The translations under genes and the position numbers were made by a program. This document shows positions 10,229 through 22,190 of a DNA stretch of 64,000 bases, piece by piece (position 1 is the first letter of the stretch; each line of letters begins with the position of its first letter). The stretch comes from Lunularia cruciata (taxonomy: Eukaryota; Streptophyta; Marchantiopsida; Lunulariales; Lunulariaceae), in NCBI GenBank assembly GCA_948567375.1, contig OX419758.1, forward strand, positions 67,671,965 to 67,735,964, written 5' to 3'. The notes beneath the pieces are model-generated. The model saw only the letters and a program-made list of their open reading frames with translations. It was not told the origin of the DNA and did no database searches.

Positions 10229-11590
10229 TATAATCAATGTCTAAATAGACAAATAATTTAAGCCAATGGAGAAAATTTTAAATTTGGGAAGGTTTTTGAT
10301 TATGACCTAAAACATGCATATATCTTATTATTACTCAAAAAACTCAAATTTAAAATTTGGATACCAAGACTCAACATGGGAATCACCTCACATTCCCCAC
10401 TCTAAACTTTTGGATGCTTACAATAGTCTTTTGGAAAGATCTTGATGATAGCTTCTTGATAATACCAATATCAAACCAAACATATGAATATTTATTTCTC
10501 ATACCCATACTATACAGGAGTAGCCTCATTTTACCTCTTATGTCTCATCAAACCAAACATATAAATGTTTATTTCTCATACCCATACTATAGGGGATTAG
10601 CCTCATTTTACCTCTTATGTCTCAACTTGTATGGCTTAATGAGGGCTTCCCATCCTTCATAATTTTCTATGTTGTCACCTTTCTCTCTATAAGTATTTAT
10701 TGAAGATACATCTCTAGATGGGATGCACATTTCTGGAGTTGAGAAATGCTTGTTTAGGTGCAAAGTCAAGTAAAGTGAACAGTAGGGATTTTAGATTTGC
10801 AAAAAATCCATAAGTTTTTTATGGGTAAACTAGGGAATTTTAATTTAAGGGTTTTGTGTGTATGTAAATACCCATGAAGAAAATCCATGGGAGTTCCAAT
10901 AAGAATTCACAAGATATTGTGAGGAATACAAAGAATATTTATGGATTATACCCCTTGCTCTAAATGGGCTATGGGTAACTTGGAAGCCCGTATATTCTTA
11001 CAGGCTTCCAAGTGATTACGAGATATCTTGTAAATCTTAATGAGACCCTCATTAATTAAATTTCAAATATTATGACAGGTTTCATTGGCGGTCCTGAATC
11101 AAAATCAAAATGTCATTGTTTGAATCAGAAATCAATTCCCTTGTTCATAGTTGCTCTCATAAGGTTTATTGTTTGAATTTGAATGCAATTACCTTGTTCA
11201 TAGTTGCTCCCCAAATCTTCATAACTACTCCTCAAAGACATATCTTGTTCCTTGATGCTAGATGGGAGACTTAAGAAATAGAAATTTCATACCTACCTGA
11301 TTCAAATCTTCATAGCTACCTAGTGGCATATCCCTACTAAGCTTTGATAGACAATTAAACCACTTTGATTAGCAATTCAACATGTAGTTCTTTGAATGCA
11401 GTTCCGAAATGTCCTTGACAACTCAGTTCTGGGTAGTGGCCTTTGATTAGCAGTTTGTTGGTAATGCCGTCCCATGTTGTCTTTGACAATGCAGTTCCTT
11501 GTTATACTCTACTGAAAATTTCCATTTATAATTACTTATTTTTTGTGACAAGCACTATTGGGAAGAAATAAGGTGATAAAAGTTGGGTTT
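10229..11590. other. Unassigned AT-rich region with small repeats
   Basis: No gene was recognised. It contains a 77-bp tandem duplication at 10,471-10,624. An 11-bp perfect inverted repeat ACTTGGAAGCC / GGCTTCCAAGT lies at 10,978-10,988 and 11,003-11,013 with a 14-nt loop. A diverged repeat near 11,100-11,220 shares TTGTTCATAGTTGCTC. Confidence 0.6.
10471..10624. repeat. 77-bp tandem duplication
   Basis: TCAAACCAAACATAT starts at 10,471 and again at 10,548. Both units continue through TTTATTTCTCATACCCATAC and CCTCATTTTACCTC. Confidence 0.9.
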
Positions 11591-11714
11591 CTACAGTTAG
11601 AGGGCAACTCAAGGTTTTATAATGACTCATTTCAATACCCAAAAACTGTTATGGAAAGAACTGAAAAATTTAATGTGCATCCAAATGGTAAGTTTGAAAA
11701 TTATGATGAAGAAT

Positions 11715-12155
11715 AGACAAAAGTACAATGGACCGATGAATGGTTGGATGTAAATTGGGATTTGGAGAGAGCAAATTGGAGCAAAGAAAAGGAAGATATG
11801 GATGTTATTGATAAGCTATTCAAATGGCGTGAATTTTTTCACAAGCAGCAATATTTGGAAGGAATTCAAACTTCTCATAGGACTGAATTTTTGTACCAAT
11901 TTCTCTCATTACTTGATCTTCTTGAAACTATGATGAAGAATGGACAAATGAAGAATGGACCAATGATGAGAGGTTGGATGCAAATTGGGATTTAGAAAGA
12001 GTGGAATGGAGCAAAGAAAAGGAAGATATGGATATGGATGTTATTGATAAGCTATTCGGATGGTGTGAACTTATTCATGAGCGCCAATATTTGAAGGGAA
12101 GAGTTCAAACTTCTCATAGTACTGAATTTTGTACCAGATTTTTTAGTACTTGATC
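11715..12155 (+). repeat. Tandem duplication of about 235 bp upstream of the Harbinger transposase
   Basis: Two diverged copies share GGTTGGATG, GCAAAGAAAAGGAAGATATG and AACTTCTCATAG at a spacing of about 232-240 bp. Both are partly open on the plus strand and rich in acidic, Trp and Lys residues. The duplication probably affects the N-terminal part of the neighbouring transposase gene or its leader. Confidence 0.7.
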
Positions 12156-13190
12156 CTCTTGCTTTCAAAGAGCTTATGAGGATAGATATTGCCTCTTTTG
12201 TTACTGTAGTGAATTCGCTTAAAAATCACAAGGTGTTTAAGAGAAAGAGGGCTTCAAGCAAACAACAAACACCTGTATAGCTCCAAGTGGCATTAACATT
12301 ATATAGTTTTGGACATAATGGTAATGGAGCATGTGTTGCAAGAAGAATGAACCTATGGGTAATTTGTACTAGGTCCACAAGTAAATTTACCAAAAGATTT
12401 ATCATTGCCATATTATTTCTTTTGAGAAAAGAAGTGCAATGGCCAAGGATTGAGGAGAGAGCTAGAATTCTTTTGTGTGCAAACACAAAGGACTTTTGGG
12501 TTGTGTTGGGCTAGTGGATGGAACTCTCTTCCCTTTTTTCCCAAAGGCCAACCATTGATGGTGAAGTGTACTTCAGCCAAAAGGTTAGCTACTTGATTCA
12601 TGGACAAGCGATTGGTGATGACAAGAAAAAAATTATACAATTTTCTAGAGGTAGAAGAATTAGTAGTCACATTTCCATAGTCACATTCTATATTCTACAA
12701 ATGCATCTTTGTGCTTTTTGTTTTTGTAAAAGTGGTGGATTGCATGAAAGATGGCTAATGAAGGATTTCTTTTAAATAGTGCTGCCTGGTTCGTGTCATG
12801 ATATACCATGTTTAAGAAATTAAGAGCTTTGGTCAGACCTCAACCAAAGAGGAGCATGTGTTTCATTCAAGAGCAACCAATATTGATTAGGAGATGGAGA
12901 TATATACCAATTAGTCACTTGGTCCCTTTATCTAAACTAGCTCATTAACAAGAAAGGAAGGATTTCAATTGATGCATGGCTAGAACAAGGTCTTTAAATG
13001 AACATTGCATTGGTATTTTAAAATCTCATTGGAATTCTTTTTGTGAGTTGATAGTTCAACTAAATGATAAAAAAAGTAATTCCAATCTCTTGTGTTGGAT
13101 TTTGAATTGTGTATTATTGCATAATTTTTTTTAATGAATGTGAGATGATGAGGATGAATTAGGTAGAGATGACACAGATTCCTCCCATCC
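12140..13190 (+). pseudogene. PIF/Harbinger-type DDE transposase, broken
   Basis: Translating the plus strand across frames gives blocks typical of plant PIF/Harbinger transposases. These are FKELMRID, then YSFGHNGNGA with FTKRFIIAI, then VGLVDGTLFP (first catalytic Asp near 12,513), DGEVYFSQK, GDDKKKI, and finally NEHCIGILKSHWNS at about 12,990-13,040, the third catalytic region, with LHNF at about 13,120. Such enzymes move DNA elements by cut and paste. An in-frame TAG near 12,277 and frameshifts near 12,510 and after 12,775 inactivate it. Terminal inverted repeats were not found. Confidence 0.8.
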
Positions 13191-16100
13191 ATACATGGAA
13201 GCAACTGTGAGCTATCAGCAGATTAGAGAAGAGAAAATAGGCTCATGGTGGTAGAAACATATCTTGCTTTCAACCATGCACCTAGTGGATGTTTGTATGA
13301 GATTTTATAAGATGAATAAAAGGCCAAGTTTCATTTGGCTACATAGGAACTCTCATTTTTCTAGTTTATCCACACTAGGTTAGCCCATTGTAAGATCTTG
13401 GAGTCACTTCCTTTTTGGGATCACTTGGTAATTAACAATGTGCATTTTGAACAAGGATCAACTACTATATACTCAAAGTTGTACTGCAGACCAACCTTGT
13501 TTATCCTCTACAAATCACAATAAACTCATTCAACTACATTTAGTCCCAAAACACATCCAATCAAGACAAAAATAAACCAATACCAAGCAAACCCAAACTC
13601 TCATGAGCAAACCCATTCTGTAAGAGAACCTAACAGCAAACCCATATTTTCCCAAGTGACCCCATGACCTTTAAGTGAATCCATCCAACACCACCTTGAA
13701 CAAAGCCATTGTTTGCAAGCTTTTTTGTGAGTGTGCAACCTCGTTTTGGGGGGAGCAAATCCAAGTTAAACCAAGAAAATCCAACCACTATATGTGAGCA
13801 AGTCCATGTAATCAGTGTGAATCCAACATTCTCTGTTGAGTGACTCCATGCAAACCCATGCGCTTATAGCTTCAAAAGCAAGAATTGTCACGTCTAGAAT
13901 TGCAAGCAAAACTAATGATATTTCACCAATGCAACATTATACTGAAGATTTGTTATCACCATTAGAATTGCAAGCCACAAGGTATGCAGTGTGATTACTG
14001 CCAATATTAGTATTAGCAAGAGTTGCATAGACATCATCTATTTGAGAAAAAATACTAACAATGTGGTGTTTTCCCTGCCTTTGCTAATTCCAAAGTCAGT
14101 TGATTTTGCTTGTTTGCTTTTGCAATTTTTCCTTGAATCCAAAATTTTTCACTTTTTATCTCTCTTATGCTTTTACCTTGAGTTTGATTTTTTCTATCTT
14201 AGCAATCTCTTCAGTATCCACATGAGCAAAATTGGACCTCTCCTTGGCCTCTAGTGAATAGGTCCTCAATTTTATATGGTTGGCCATATCTTGAGCAATA
14301 GTATTACAAGTTGGACAATTCTTCAAATTTTCTAAAGGATTTCTTCCTCTTGCAAGATTCACCTCCCTCTATCTTGTACATCTCTTATGTACTTTGTATA
14401 TCCTCTTAAGCTCTTGGAATCTCCTCTTCTTCTCTTGTGTTCCTCTTTGTAATTGGAACATCCTTCTCATTATGAATGCATGAATATGATTGGTGCATAT
14501 TTTTGTGTAGTGAACTCAAATAGCCTCTACTCTTGGGTACTTGGAATGCTCATTAATATAGACTATCCTTGCACAAGAAAAGCTTATGAAGTTCCAAACA
14601 AAGGAGTATGTTCTCTCGATATTTCTTCCTCCTCCTCAAGTGTCACTCTGCACATTTCATCCTCATTGCCAAACAATTTAAAAAGATTCAATCCACTCCC
14701 CATCCCCATAAGTGCCAAGGAGATATATTAACTCTACCTGCAAACATAACATTCATTCTAACATAAAAATAGACATAAATTATTAAGTTTATCTTCTATA
14801 GTGGTCTGTCCGTGTTTGATCTCTTTATCATTGAGACACTCTCTCATGAACTTATCCTTCCAGTTCCGAGCAGTATTGTAGGACTTCAAAAACCAGGCCC
14901 ATTTCTCCTTCAATTTCTTTACACTCATGTACACTTGGAACCCATTACCAAAACTCAAAAGGAAAATGGCCATGTAACTTAGTGTTGTATTGTTTTGAAT
15001 GGGTTTCTTGCTACTGCAACCATGGCTCTGTTTAAAATGCTAGGCATCTTCTAGATAATCTAGAATTTGATGGTAATGATGTGAGACCAGCTTGAATCAG
15101 TCTTCCTACATTTGCTTTGCTCCCGGAAGTGATTGCTGGCACAGATGCTACAGAGCAAACCATTGTCAAGACTTCTTGAAATCCTAAACCCTTCATTCAT
15201 CATGTATCGGGGCAAAATCATGGATGAGGTAAGGGACAAAAGAGGATTTAAGTCATGTGAGGCTGGTCATGTAGAAAACTAGCATGTCCCACTGTTTCCC
15301 TTAAGCGCCCATGGAAAAGCACTATCGTGAAAGGGGACGTCTAATCATGTATCGGGGCAAAATCAAGGAAAAGATAGAGGACAAAAGTGGATTTAAGAGT
15401 CATGTGTGATAAATCGTAATAAAAGTAATTATTACATGTTATCTTGCAAGCAGTGGACACGCAGACGTAAGAAGATTTGATTTACCCCTAATCAATATTT
15501 ATTTATCATCTCCCGTATACACCCTATACCCCATAGTGAATTCGTGGATTGATTTTTTCTTTTCTCGAGAATGTGATGGGATGTGGGGCTTAACCCATAA
15601 TTCAAAATGTGTAACCTTATTTCACCTATCATGAAAAAAAATTCAAAAATCACATATTATTTTCATACAGAGAGGACCCGATAACTCCCTAACTGCATAC
15701 TGCTACTCTAGTCCATAGTAGCATAGTCTTTAGAGGTGCTACTGTACGTGGGTCCAGTGGCTTTCGCAGTACTTTGAGCTGCATCGGAGCAGTTTCTGAC
15801 GTTAGTTCAGTTGAATCAGTTGCACTAAACTAATCAATAAACTTCCTCAATAAACAAGTGTGGTACAACAGACCAGTAGCAGATGCATCAGATACTAGTA
15901 CAACTTTCCCCGTTATGTTTGCAGTTTAACCTGCGGTTTTGCTTGTGTGGTGAATTCTCTCGTTAAAGTTGCAATATAACCTGCAATTTTGCTTGCATGG
16001 TGAGTTCAATTTCTAGTTGAACTTGCAAGCTGTGCAGTCGCATGTAATAAACGTTTCGTATCTGCTCAATTTGGATAAGATGTTGCATGACACTTGAAAT

Positions 16101-16639
16101 CAAATTGCAGGAGCTGAATCTCCTATCCAAATATTTATTATACCGGCTCTTTAACTAGCAACCTTGTATTTGAGGTGTATAGACCGTACGTATGTTTACT
16201 TTTGACGTGGATATGTAGTATGTCAATCGAGAATTTTGGAGAAATGCGTGTCCGCGTACATTCAATTTTAATCATGGCTTTCAAATTTATCTCCTCGCCG
16301 GTTAAATATCCCTAGCTGAAAGGTAAAACAAGGAAGTGTACATAGAACATCTGGTTAAACCAGTGAAATATGGTGATTCCTGCCTTTGGAGTAGTGCGTT
16401 GTGGAATCAAGTTTAACCATGAAGGTTGTGCTTTTGGAAGACCGAAGCAGTTGTTGTGCTTTTTGGAAGCGCCCGAAGTGAACATTGGATTGAGAATATT
16501 ACCACATTTGCACAATCTACTTACCAAACCTAAAGCTTTGTAACTCGTTCAAAAGCCGGGTGGCATTGTTGAATTGTCGAATTCATCACGATCAACATCC
16601 CCAAAGTGAAAAGTGAGATGACATAGAAAACATGAAGGA
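13191..16639. other. Unassigned region, no gene supported
   Basis: Only short open frames without recognisable domains were seen, for example 14,758-14,973 minus and 14,453-14,731 plus. There is a direct repeat at 15,199-15,260 and 15,344-15,405 (ATCATGTATCGGGGCAAAAT, spacing 145 bp). At 13,500-13,870 a degenerate pattern of AAACCCA/AATCCA-type phrases recurs. Base composition is AT-rich. Confidence 0.5.
15199..15405. repeat. Direct repeat, units of about 60 bp, 145 bp apart
   Basis: ATCATGTATCGGGGCAAAAT followed by ...GGACAAAAG(A/T)GGATTTAAG occurs twice, at about 15,199 and about 15,344. Confidence 0.85.
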
Positions 16640-17560
16640 TGAGAAGACCCCATCAAGCTGTACAAAAGTGAGACAAAATAGATAAAATGGAGCTAAGCCC
16701 CAATAGAGTCTATATGGAAATCTGCCCTACTGGACCTAAGATATCCAAGCTATGCAAGTCGTATGGTCTACAAACAACTGGAACATTTGAAGAAGCACCA
16801 CCTAGTGTGATTGTTATCCTATCTTATGGATTGAACCAGCCACTACACTATGTAGAGCAATGAACACATGTTGTCTAACATATGCTACAAAGTTTGAGAG
16901 TGAGAGTGGTACCCCCTAGCACCTAACATGATAAGCTCTCGCATACTTCCTTACAAATGGGTCGATCGGCATGTCCATCACTCCAAGGCTAGAGGAACAA
17001 AGAAGTCACCTCGATACATACACCTATACTTGGAGACCTTGCGAGCTGCTGTTGCACTCATTGCCCATCCAGGGGGTGGGTAATCACTCCCTTCAAAACT
17101 ATATCACGCATAGGGTCCACAACCATGACATCCACTATTGTCATCTAATAATCTCGGACCAAGTATAAATTTACCCTAACACATGTCATTTGCAAAGCAT
17201 ATAAACTCTCCTCCAAGCCAAGTATACACTCCCCTATACCATAGCACACACTATGTCCCTAATAGCATCATGGGTAGCAATCCTCTGTCCTCCAAAAGGA
17301 CACTATGTCATATGGATTGTTGTTGCATCAAGTGTAGAACCACATTCACAAGTGAATAATGAATATACATATGAGTGTACCAAACTGAAGACAAAATTTA
17401 ATTGTTATAGAGAAAGTAATTTATGCGACTCGAAATACCATAATACACTGTCAAACTAGGATCCAAGAACATGTGCCCTTGCCAGGAGTAAGAGCTAAAA
17501 TGTGTTCTAGTAATGAGGAATGGACAAGTCCACTAAGAGAGAATATACATATGTGTACAT
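16640..17560. repeat. Left copy of a diverged direct repeat (about 0.9 kb) flanking the receptor-like protein gene
   Basis: It is alignable by eye to 21,300-22,190 in the same orientation. Shared phrases include GCTAAG(C/T)(C/T)C, CTATGCAA, GATAAGCTCT, AGAGGAACAAA, ACTTGGA and TCCTCCAAAA. Read on the minus strand it gives fragments such as KVSKY and FFVPLALE, which pair with KASKY and LFVPLTLE in the other copy, so it is an old coding repeat. A LINE-type origin is possible but weakly supported. Confidence 0.65.
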
Positions 17561-17860
17561 TGTTGGTCTATCTAAGAAAACTATAAACCTTTAGTCAAAT
17601 TGGATGATGGCAAAGAAAAAATGAAAAGTTATCTAGTACACATGAGGATAGACTATCTTTAATTGGCAACAACATCTAAAGAAAAAAGATTCATTTTTCA
17701 TCTGTGTCATATAAATCTCCAAAATTGACTTAACGACATAAATCTCCAAAGTCGACCTCTCCACGACCACCAAGCGATCAGAAAATAAAAATACAATGAA
17801 AATACACTTACCCAAATGCACTATGAATGCCGTCTCCTCCAGTTCCCGCAGTGTATTCTT

Positions 17861-17866
17861 TTTATT
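17861..17866 (-). terminator. Candidate polyadenylation signal AATAAA
   Basis: AATAAA on the minus strand lies about 95 bp past the stop codon of the receptor-like protein gene. That spacing is plausible for a plant 3' UTR. No transcript evidence is available. Confidence 0.4.
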
Positions 17867-17960
17867 AGCACGAGCATGGCGATTCGCGGGAGTGCCTCGA
17901 CTTGACGTGGGCGCCACTGACAGACGCGAAATAAAATTGTTCGGAAGTGTGGGGATGTGG

Positions 17961-20654
17961 TCATATACTGGGTGCGTACAATCCGTACGGTGCACGGTAG
18001 GGGAATTCTCTCCTGGTTGACTCTGTTAAACAAAGTACGTGGATCCTGAAACTCCTGCTGAACATAAGAGCCAATGACATCGAACCAAAGCCGATACATG
18101 CCCCATAATACAGTGCAGCAAATGAAATCCAAACCTCCACATCGTATCCGGATTCCTCTTGAACATCTTCGGGCAGCTGAGGAAAAGTTGAGCACTTGGG
18201 CAGAGGAGGTCCACATAGACCTGCGTTGAAGCTGAACATGGAAGAATTGAGAATGGAGAATTGTGTTCCGCTAGGTATTCTACCCGTGAGACTGTTATAT
18301 GCAACATTGAAATAGGATAGGAATGACATGGTATTGAGTTGTGGCGGTATGGTTCCAGAGAGATTATTGTGGGACAGGTCTAAAGATATGAGGTTTGAAA
18401 GGTGGGCTAGACTGGGTGGTATGTGACCAGTGAACTTGTTGAGAAACAAATTCAAGTACAGAAGACCTCCTAACTTTCCTAATCCGTCCGGAATGGTGCC
18501 ACTCAGCAGGTTGTTGGAGACATCAAAAGAAGTTCGCGTAGAGAGAATGTATGCCAAATCTAAAGGGCCCCCATTGACGTTGATTCTTATGACGTCGTTG
18601 TAGAGTGTATCGTTATAGAGTTTCTCAGTCGAGTCAATGACTCCAGCAGTTTTAAATGCCTCCATATGAGGGAAATTCCGGGGCAGTTCCCCAACAAAGT
18701 TGTTGCTGGATAAATCTAGCACCTGCAGCGATCTAAGCTGGGTCATCCAAGCAGGAAACTCTCCTTCCAGGTTGTTGGATGGGACCAACAATACTCGTAA
18801 CGAGCCAGCAAGGTTCTCGAGACTCGGGGGCAATTCTCCATGAAATTGATTGCCACTCAAATCCAGCACCCGTAACCTAAAACAATTGCTCAAAGAGAAA
18901 GGTATCTCACCGAAGAAGTTGTTATTCGGAATCGAGAATGTGAGCAATATACTTCCTGTTCTGCAGAAAGAATTGGGAATCGGACCTGTCAGTCGGTTGC
19001 CCCCTAGTTTCAGTCTCTGGAGTCTGGAACTGTTTCCCAGACTGCTTGGCAGAATTCCGGTGAATTGATTGTTTGTCAATTCGAGCACCTCCATGACCTC
19101 CATAGACCCAAAATACTCGGGTATCGGTCCTGACAACATATTGTTTGATACGTCGAACATCTCCAGACGAGTCGATCTGCTCCAAGAAGCAGGAATGGAA
19201 CCTGTAAGTCTGTTGTTATAAAGGCGTAGGAGACTGAACGTGCAATTTGTAAGAGCTGGAAGGAAGCCAGTGAACTTGTTCGTATGAAGATCCAGAATCG
19301 CATGCTTATCCGTTCCCCAATTGAAATCTGGAACGGAGCCTGTGAAGTTGTTCCGAGAAATGTTGAGGCTAGTGGGATGAAATTGTTCACCGGAAGCTAC
19401 GTATTGCGGAAGCTTCCCTGCAAGCATATTACCGGCCAAATTGACTGTATGCAGATTCGTGAGATTTTCTAAAGATGCAGGAAACGGACCAGATAGTCTA
19501 TTGTCTGATAGATCTAGATGTTGCAAGAGGTTCCCAAGGTCCCCTAATCCATTGGGTATATTCCCTTCCAAATAATTGCGAGCCAAATCCAATTTGGTCA
19601 GACGTGGAAAGCCACTCCAAACTGCCGGAAGTGTACCCTTGATGGAGTTATCTGATAAAAGCAAACATTCTAAACTTGGCACTGAACTTCCAAATTCTAT
19701 CTCTAACTTTGATAATTTGTTGAAGGACAAATCGAGATATTTCAGCTTTGACAACCTACCGAAGGAGAAGAGCATGTCTGTGATTTCATTGCTATGCATA
19801 TCAAGAGCAATTAGAGAAGATATACGTCCTAGTGACGCTGGTGCTAACGTCAACAGATTCCCGGTTAGGTTCAAATGTTGAAGTCTCGGAAGATCCCCCA
19901 AAATTTCGGGAACACTTGTGATTTGATTCTCAGCAAGGTCGAGAGTCTGAAGACGTGAGAGGTTGCTAATGAATGAGGGTATGAACCGGAAGGAGTTTCG
20001 ATTCAAAGTCAGTGTTTTCAATCTCGACAAATGACCAAATGAGCTGGGAATCTGGGTGATTTTACTTCCTGTAAGGTGGAGATGTTCCAATTGGACGGCC
20101 TCGCTAATCCACTGTGGCACGCCATCTGACAATGGCAGATTTGATAGATCCAATATTTGCAGCCTCGAAGATGGCGATATTGATGTAGACGCTGACAACC
20201 CTCCGTCGAAGGGATTTTGCGACAAGTCAAGAAAACGCAGTTGAGGTACGTTCCACAGGCAAGCTGGGATATGACCGGAGAAGTTGTTATTACTTAGATT
20301 GATCACTTCCACAGCATCCAGATTACACAGGTCTGCAGACAGTTTGCCCTCAATCCCTAAGCCAGTGACATTCAGTTGAACAACCCGTCGTGTAACTCGG
20401 TTGCACGATATACCGACCCATCCATGGCAACAATCAGACCTCGGTTTCCAGGATGCCAAAATTTGAGATAAATCGTCTCCTTTTATTGTCAAAAGGGCTT
20501 GTGACTCCAAGGGTAAGCAACCATTGCATCCAGCAAGCGCAATCCACAAAACCACTGTCGCTGACAAGAGCCAGTTCAACCCTGAGGTGTTTATCATTTT
20601 AGAAATTCTTGATGAAACTACGAGAGGAAAGTTGTTGAGACTACGTAAGATCAA
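17961..20654 (-). CDS. Leucine-rich-repeat receptor-like protein (RLP), intronless
   Basis: This is an uninterrupted 897-codon frame. Order: N-terminal signal peptide (cleaner if translation starts at Met20, position 20,597, giving a hydrophobic run ending near CNGC); a plant LRR N-terminal cap with paired cysteines (DCCHGW...C); then over 20 plant-type repeats of the LxxLxLSxNxLxGxIP kind. A non-LRR island lies at roughly residues 655-700 (TEKLYNDTLYNDVIRINV), followed by about four more repeats and an acidic juxtamembrane segment. One transmembrane helix (WISFAALYYGACIGFGSMSLALMF, given in parts: WISFAALYYG, ACIGFGSMSL) carries GxxxG. A cytoplasmic tail of about 30 residues has no kinase. 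Plant RLPs of this shape sense extracellular ligands in defence or development and signal with partner kinases of the SOBIR1/BAK1 type; that role is inferred here. It is the only long intact gene in the window. Confidence 0.93.
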   Translation of the reverse strand: MILRSLNNFPLVVSSRISKMINTSGLNWLLSATVVLWIALAGCNGCLPLESQALLTIKGDDLSQILASWKPRSDCCHGWVGISCNRVTRRVVQLNVTGLGIEGKLSADLCNLDAVEVINLSNNNFSGHIPACLWNVPQLRFLDLSQNPFDGGLSASTSISPSSRLQILDLSNLPLSDGVPQWISEAVQLEHLHLTGSKITQIPSSFGHLSRLKTLTLNRNSFRFIPSFISNLSRLQTLDLAENQITSVPEILGDLPRLQHLNLTGNLLTLAPASLGRISSLIALDMHSNEITDMLFSFGRLSKLKYLDLSFNKLSKLEIEFGSSVPSLECLLLSDNSIKGTLPAVWSGFPRLTKLDLARNYLEGNIPNGLGDLGNLLQHLDLSDNRLSGPFPASLENLTNLHTVNLAGNMLAGKLPQYVASGEQFHPTSLNISRNNFTGSVPDFNWGTDKHAILDLHTNKFTGFLPALTNCTFSLLRLYNNRLTGSIPASWSRSTRLEMFDVSNNMLSGPIPEYFGSMEVMEVLELTNNQFTGILPSSLGNSSRLQRLKLGGNRLTGPIPNSFCRTGSILLTFSIPNNNFFGEIPFSLSNCFRLRVLDLSGNQFHGELPPSLENLAGSLRVLLVPSNNLEGEFPAWMTQLRSLQVLDLSSNNFVGELPRNFPHMEAFKTAGVIDSTEKLYNDTLYNDVIRINVNGGPLDLAYILSTRTSFDVSNNLLSGTIPDGLGKLGGLLYLNLFLNKFTGHIPPSLAHLSNLISLDLSHNNLSGTIPPQLNTMSFLSYFNVAYNSLTGRIPSGTQFSILNSSMFSFNAGLCGPPLPKCSTFPQLPEDVQEESGYDVEVWISFAALYYGACIGFGSMSLALMFSRSFRIHVLCLTESTRREFPYRAPYGLYAPSI

Positions 20655-21299
20655 ATGACACGTTGATCCCTTGTTTCTCAGGAATTAAACGTACTATCTC
20701 TCAGCCTCAGGGCTCACACCACCCAATGCGAATTTGCTTGGCTCTCTTTGCTCAACGAACACAACCTTGTACATATTCCTCTCTCAATGCAAAGTGACCA
20801 CACCTTCGTCTTCTAACATGTGGAGCTCAGACATCTCTTGACAATTGCTTCTCCCATCCAATCTTTTCGTACCACGTTACTTCTTCTTACCATGAGAACT
20901 CCTGTACCATCGACATCTCATTCAATCTTCTATTGAGCAACCTTCGCGCCGGATTCGATGACCGTAAATAACAAAAAGTAGTTTGATTCTTCTGCATCAG
21001 CACGTTATGAGGGCCACACTTGAGAAAAATAGTTGACTTTTGTTATAAATGGATTACGGAGATGACCCGCAAGCCGGAGATGAATTTACGACACATCTAC
21101 TTTGGCACTTTGACTGCACAGTACCCAAGTTGGCTCAAAGGCTTAAGAGTACTCCAAATCTTGACGTCTACTTTACGGTACCCAAGTTGGCAAGAGGAAT
21201 TCAAGAGTACCCAAAGCCTGATATGGACCGACGCGGCAGCTGATTGTCGTGGTGACAACAAATATATAAGATTATAGGGGATGAATCAAAAAAAGCGAC
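20655..21299. other. Upstream region of the receptor-like protein gene
   Basis: This would hold the promoter and 5' UTR of the minus-strand RLP gene. No clear TATA box could be assigned. At 21,115-21,220 two near-identical phrases (GTACCCAAGTTGGC) form a short direct repeat. Confidence 0.4.
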
Positions 21300-22190
21300 C
21301 GCTTAAGATAACAAGAAGGATGGGACTACCCATCAAGCCATAAAACGATAAAAACATAAACGGCAATAAAATAGAATGGGCTAAGTTCTAATAGTGTCCG
21401 TATGATAAATTTGTCATTGTACACCTTAAGATAAGTTATGTGAGCTATGCAAATGGTATGGTCTATTAGATCTGATAGTCACAAAAGTATCATCTAGTTT
21501 GATTGTTCTCCTGTAGATTACACCAACCAGTATTCTTAAGAGAAATAGATATATGTTATTTAAAGTAAATTACCAAATTATAGGAAAGTGAGAGTAGTAA
21601 CACTGATGTCTATATGATAAGCTCTTGTGCATTCCTCACAATATGTGCCAAATGTTGTATCCATTACTCCATATGTCTCCAAAGTTAGAGGAACAAAAAG
21701 GTGACCTTGCTGCATACCCTTGTACTTGGAAGCCTTGTTTATTGTAGCTCCACTCACCTCCCATCCAATAGGATGAATAATCATCCCCTCCAAAACTGCA
21801 CCAAATACAAGTCTGCCTTGATTTGTGATGTTTGTACAATATACCAATCATCCCTTCCAAAACTACATCACATACGGGATATAGAACCACAACATCAGCT
21901 ATTGTTATCTGATCATCTTGGACCAAATACAAGTCTACCTTGATTTTGGGTGTCTGTACAACATACAAACACTCCCTTCAAGTGAGATCTATGATGCATG
22001 GCAAAACTATATTTTTGATGGTATCATATATAGTTATCCTTTGTCCTCCAAAAAGACATCATGTCAAATGGATCACTGTTGCATCTAGTGAACAACTACA
22101 CTCACAAGTGAGTAATGACAATGCAGATCGGTAGACCAACCCAAGTGGAATCTCTTCATTATAGAGAAAATAACTGGTGTGAGTATTAAC
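21300..22190. repeat. Right copy of the direct repeat flanking the receptor-like protein gene
   Basis: This is the counterpart of 16,640-17,560. It also has an internal duplication (CAAATACAAGTCT(G/A)CCTTGATTT at about 21,805 and 21,925). The minus strand gives GWEVSGATINKASKYKG and GHLFVPLTLETYGVMD, a partly open coding relic of unknown family. Confidence 0.65.

Noticed and set aside
14165..14973. Short minus-strand frames with Lys/Glu-rich residues
   Set aside because: Too short, without motifs or copies; not supported as genes.
17821..19390. Several 60-130-codon frames overlapping the receptor-like protein gene
   Set aside because: All are shadows in other frames of the 897-codon gene, whose LRR consensus explains the region fully.
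16640..22190. Direct repeats around the receptor gene considered as LTRs of a gene-capturing element
   Set aside because: No TG...CA ends, primer site, polypurine tract or target duplication was found, and the repeats look like old coding relics.
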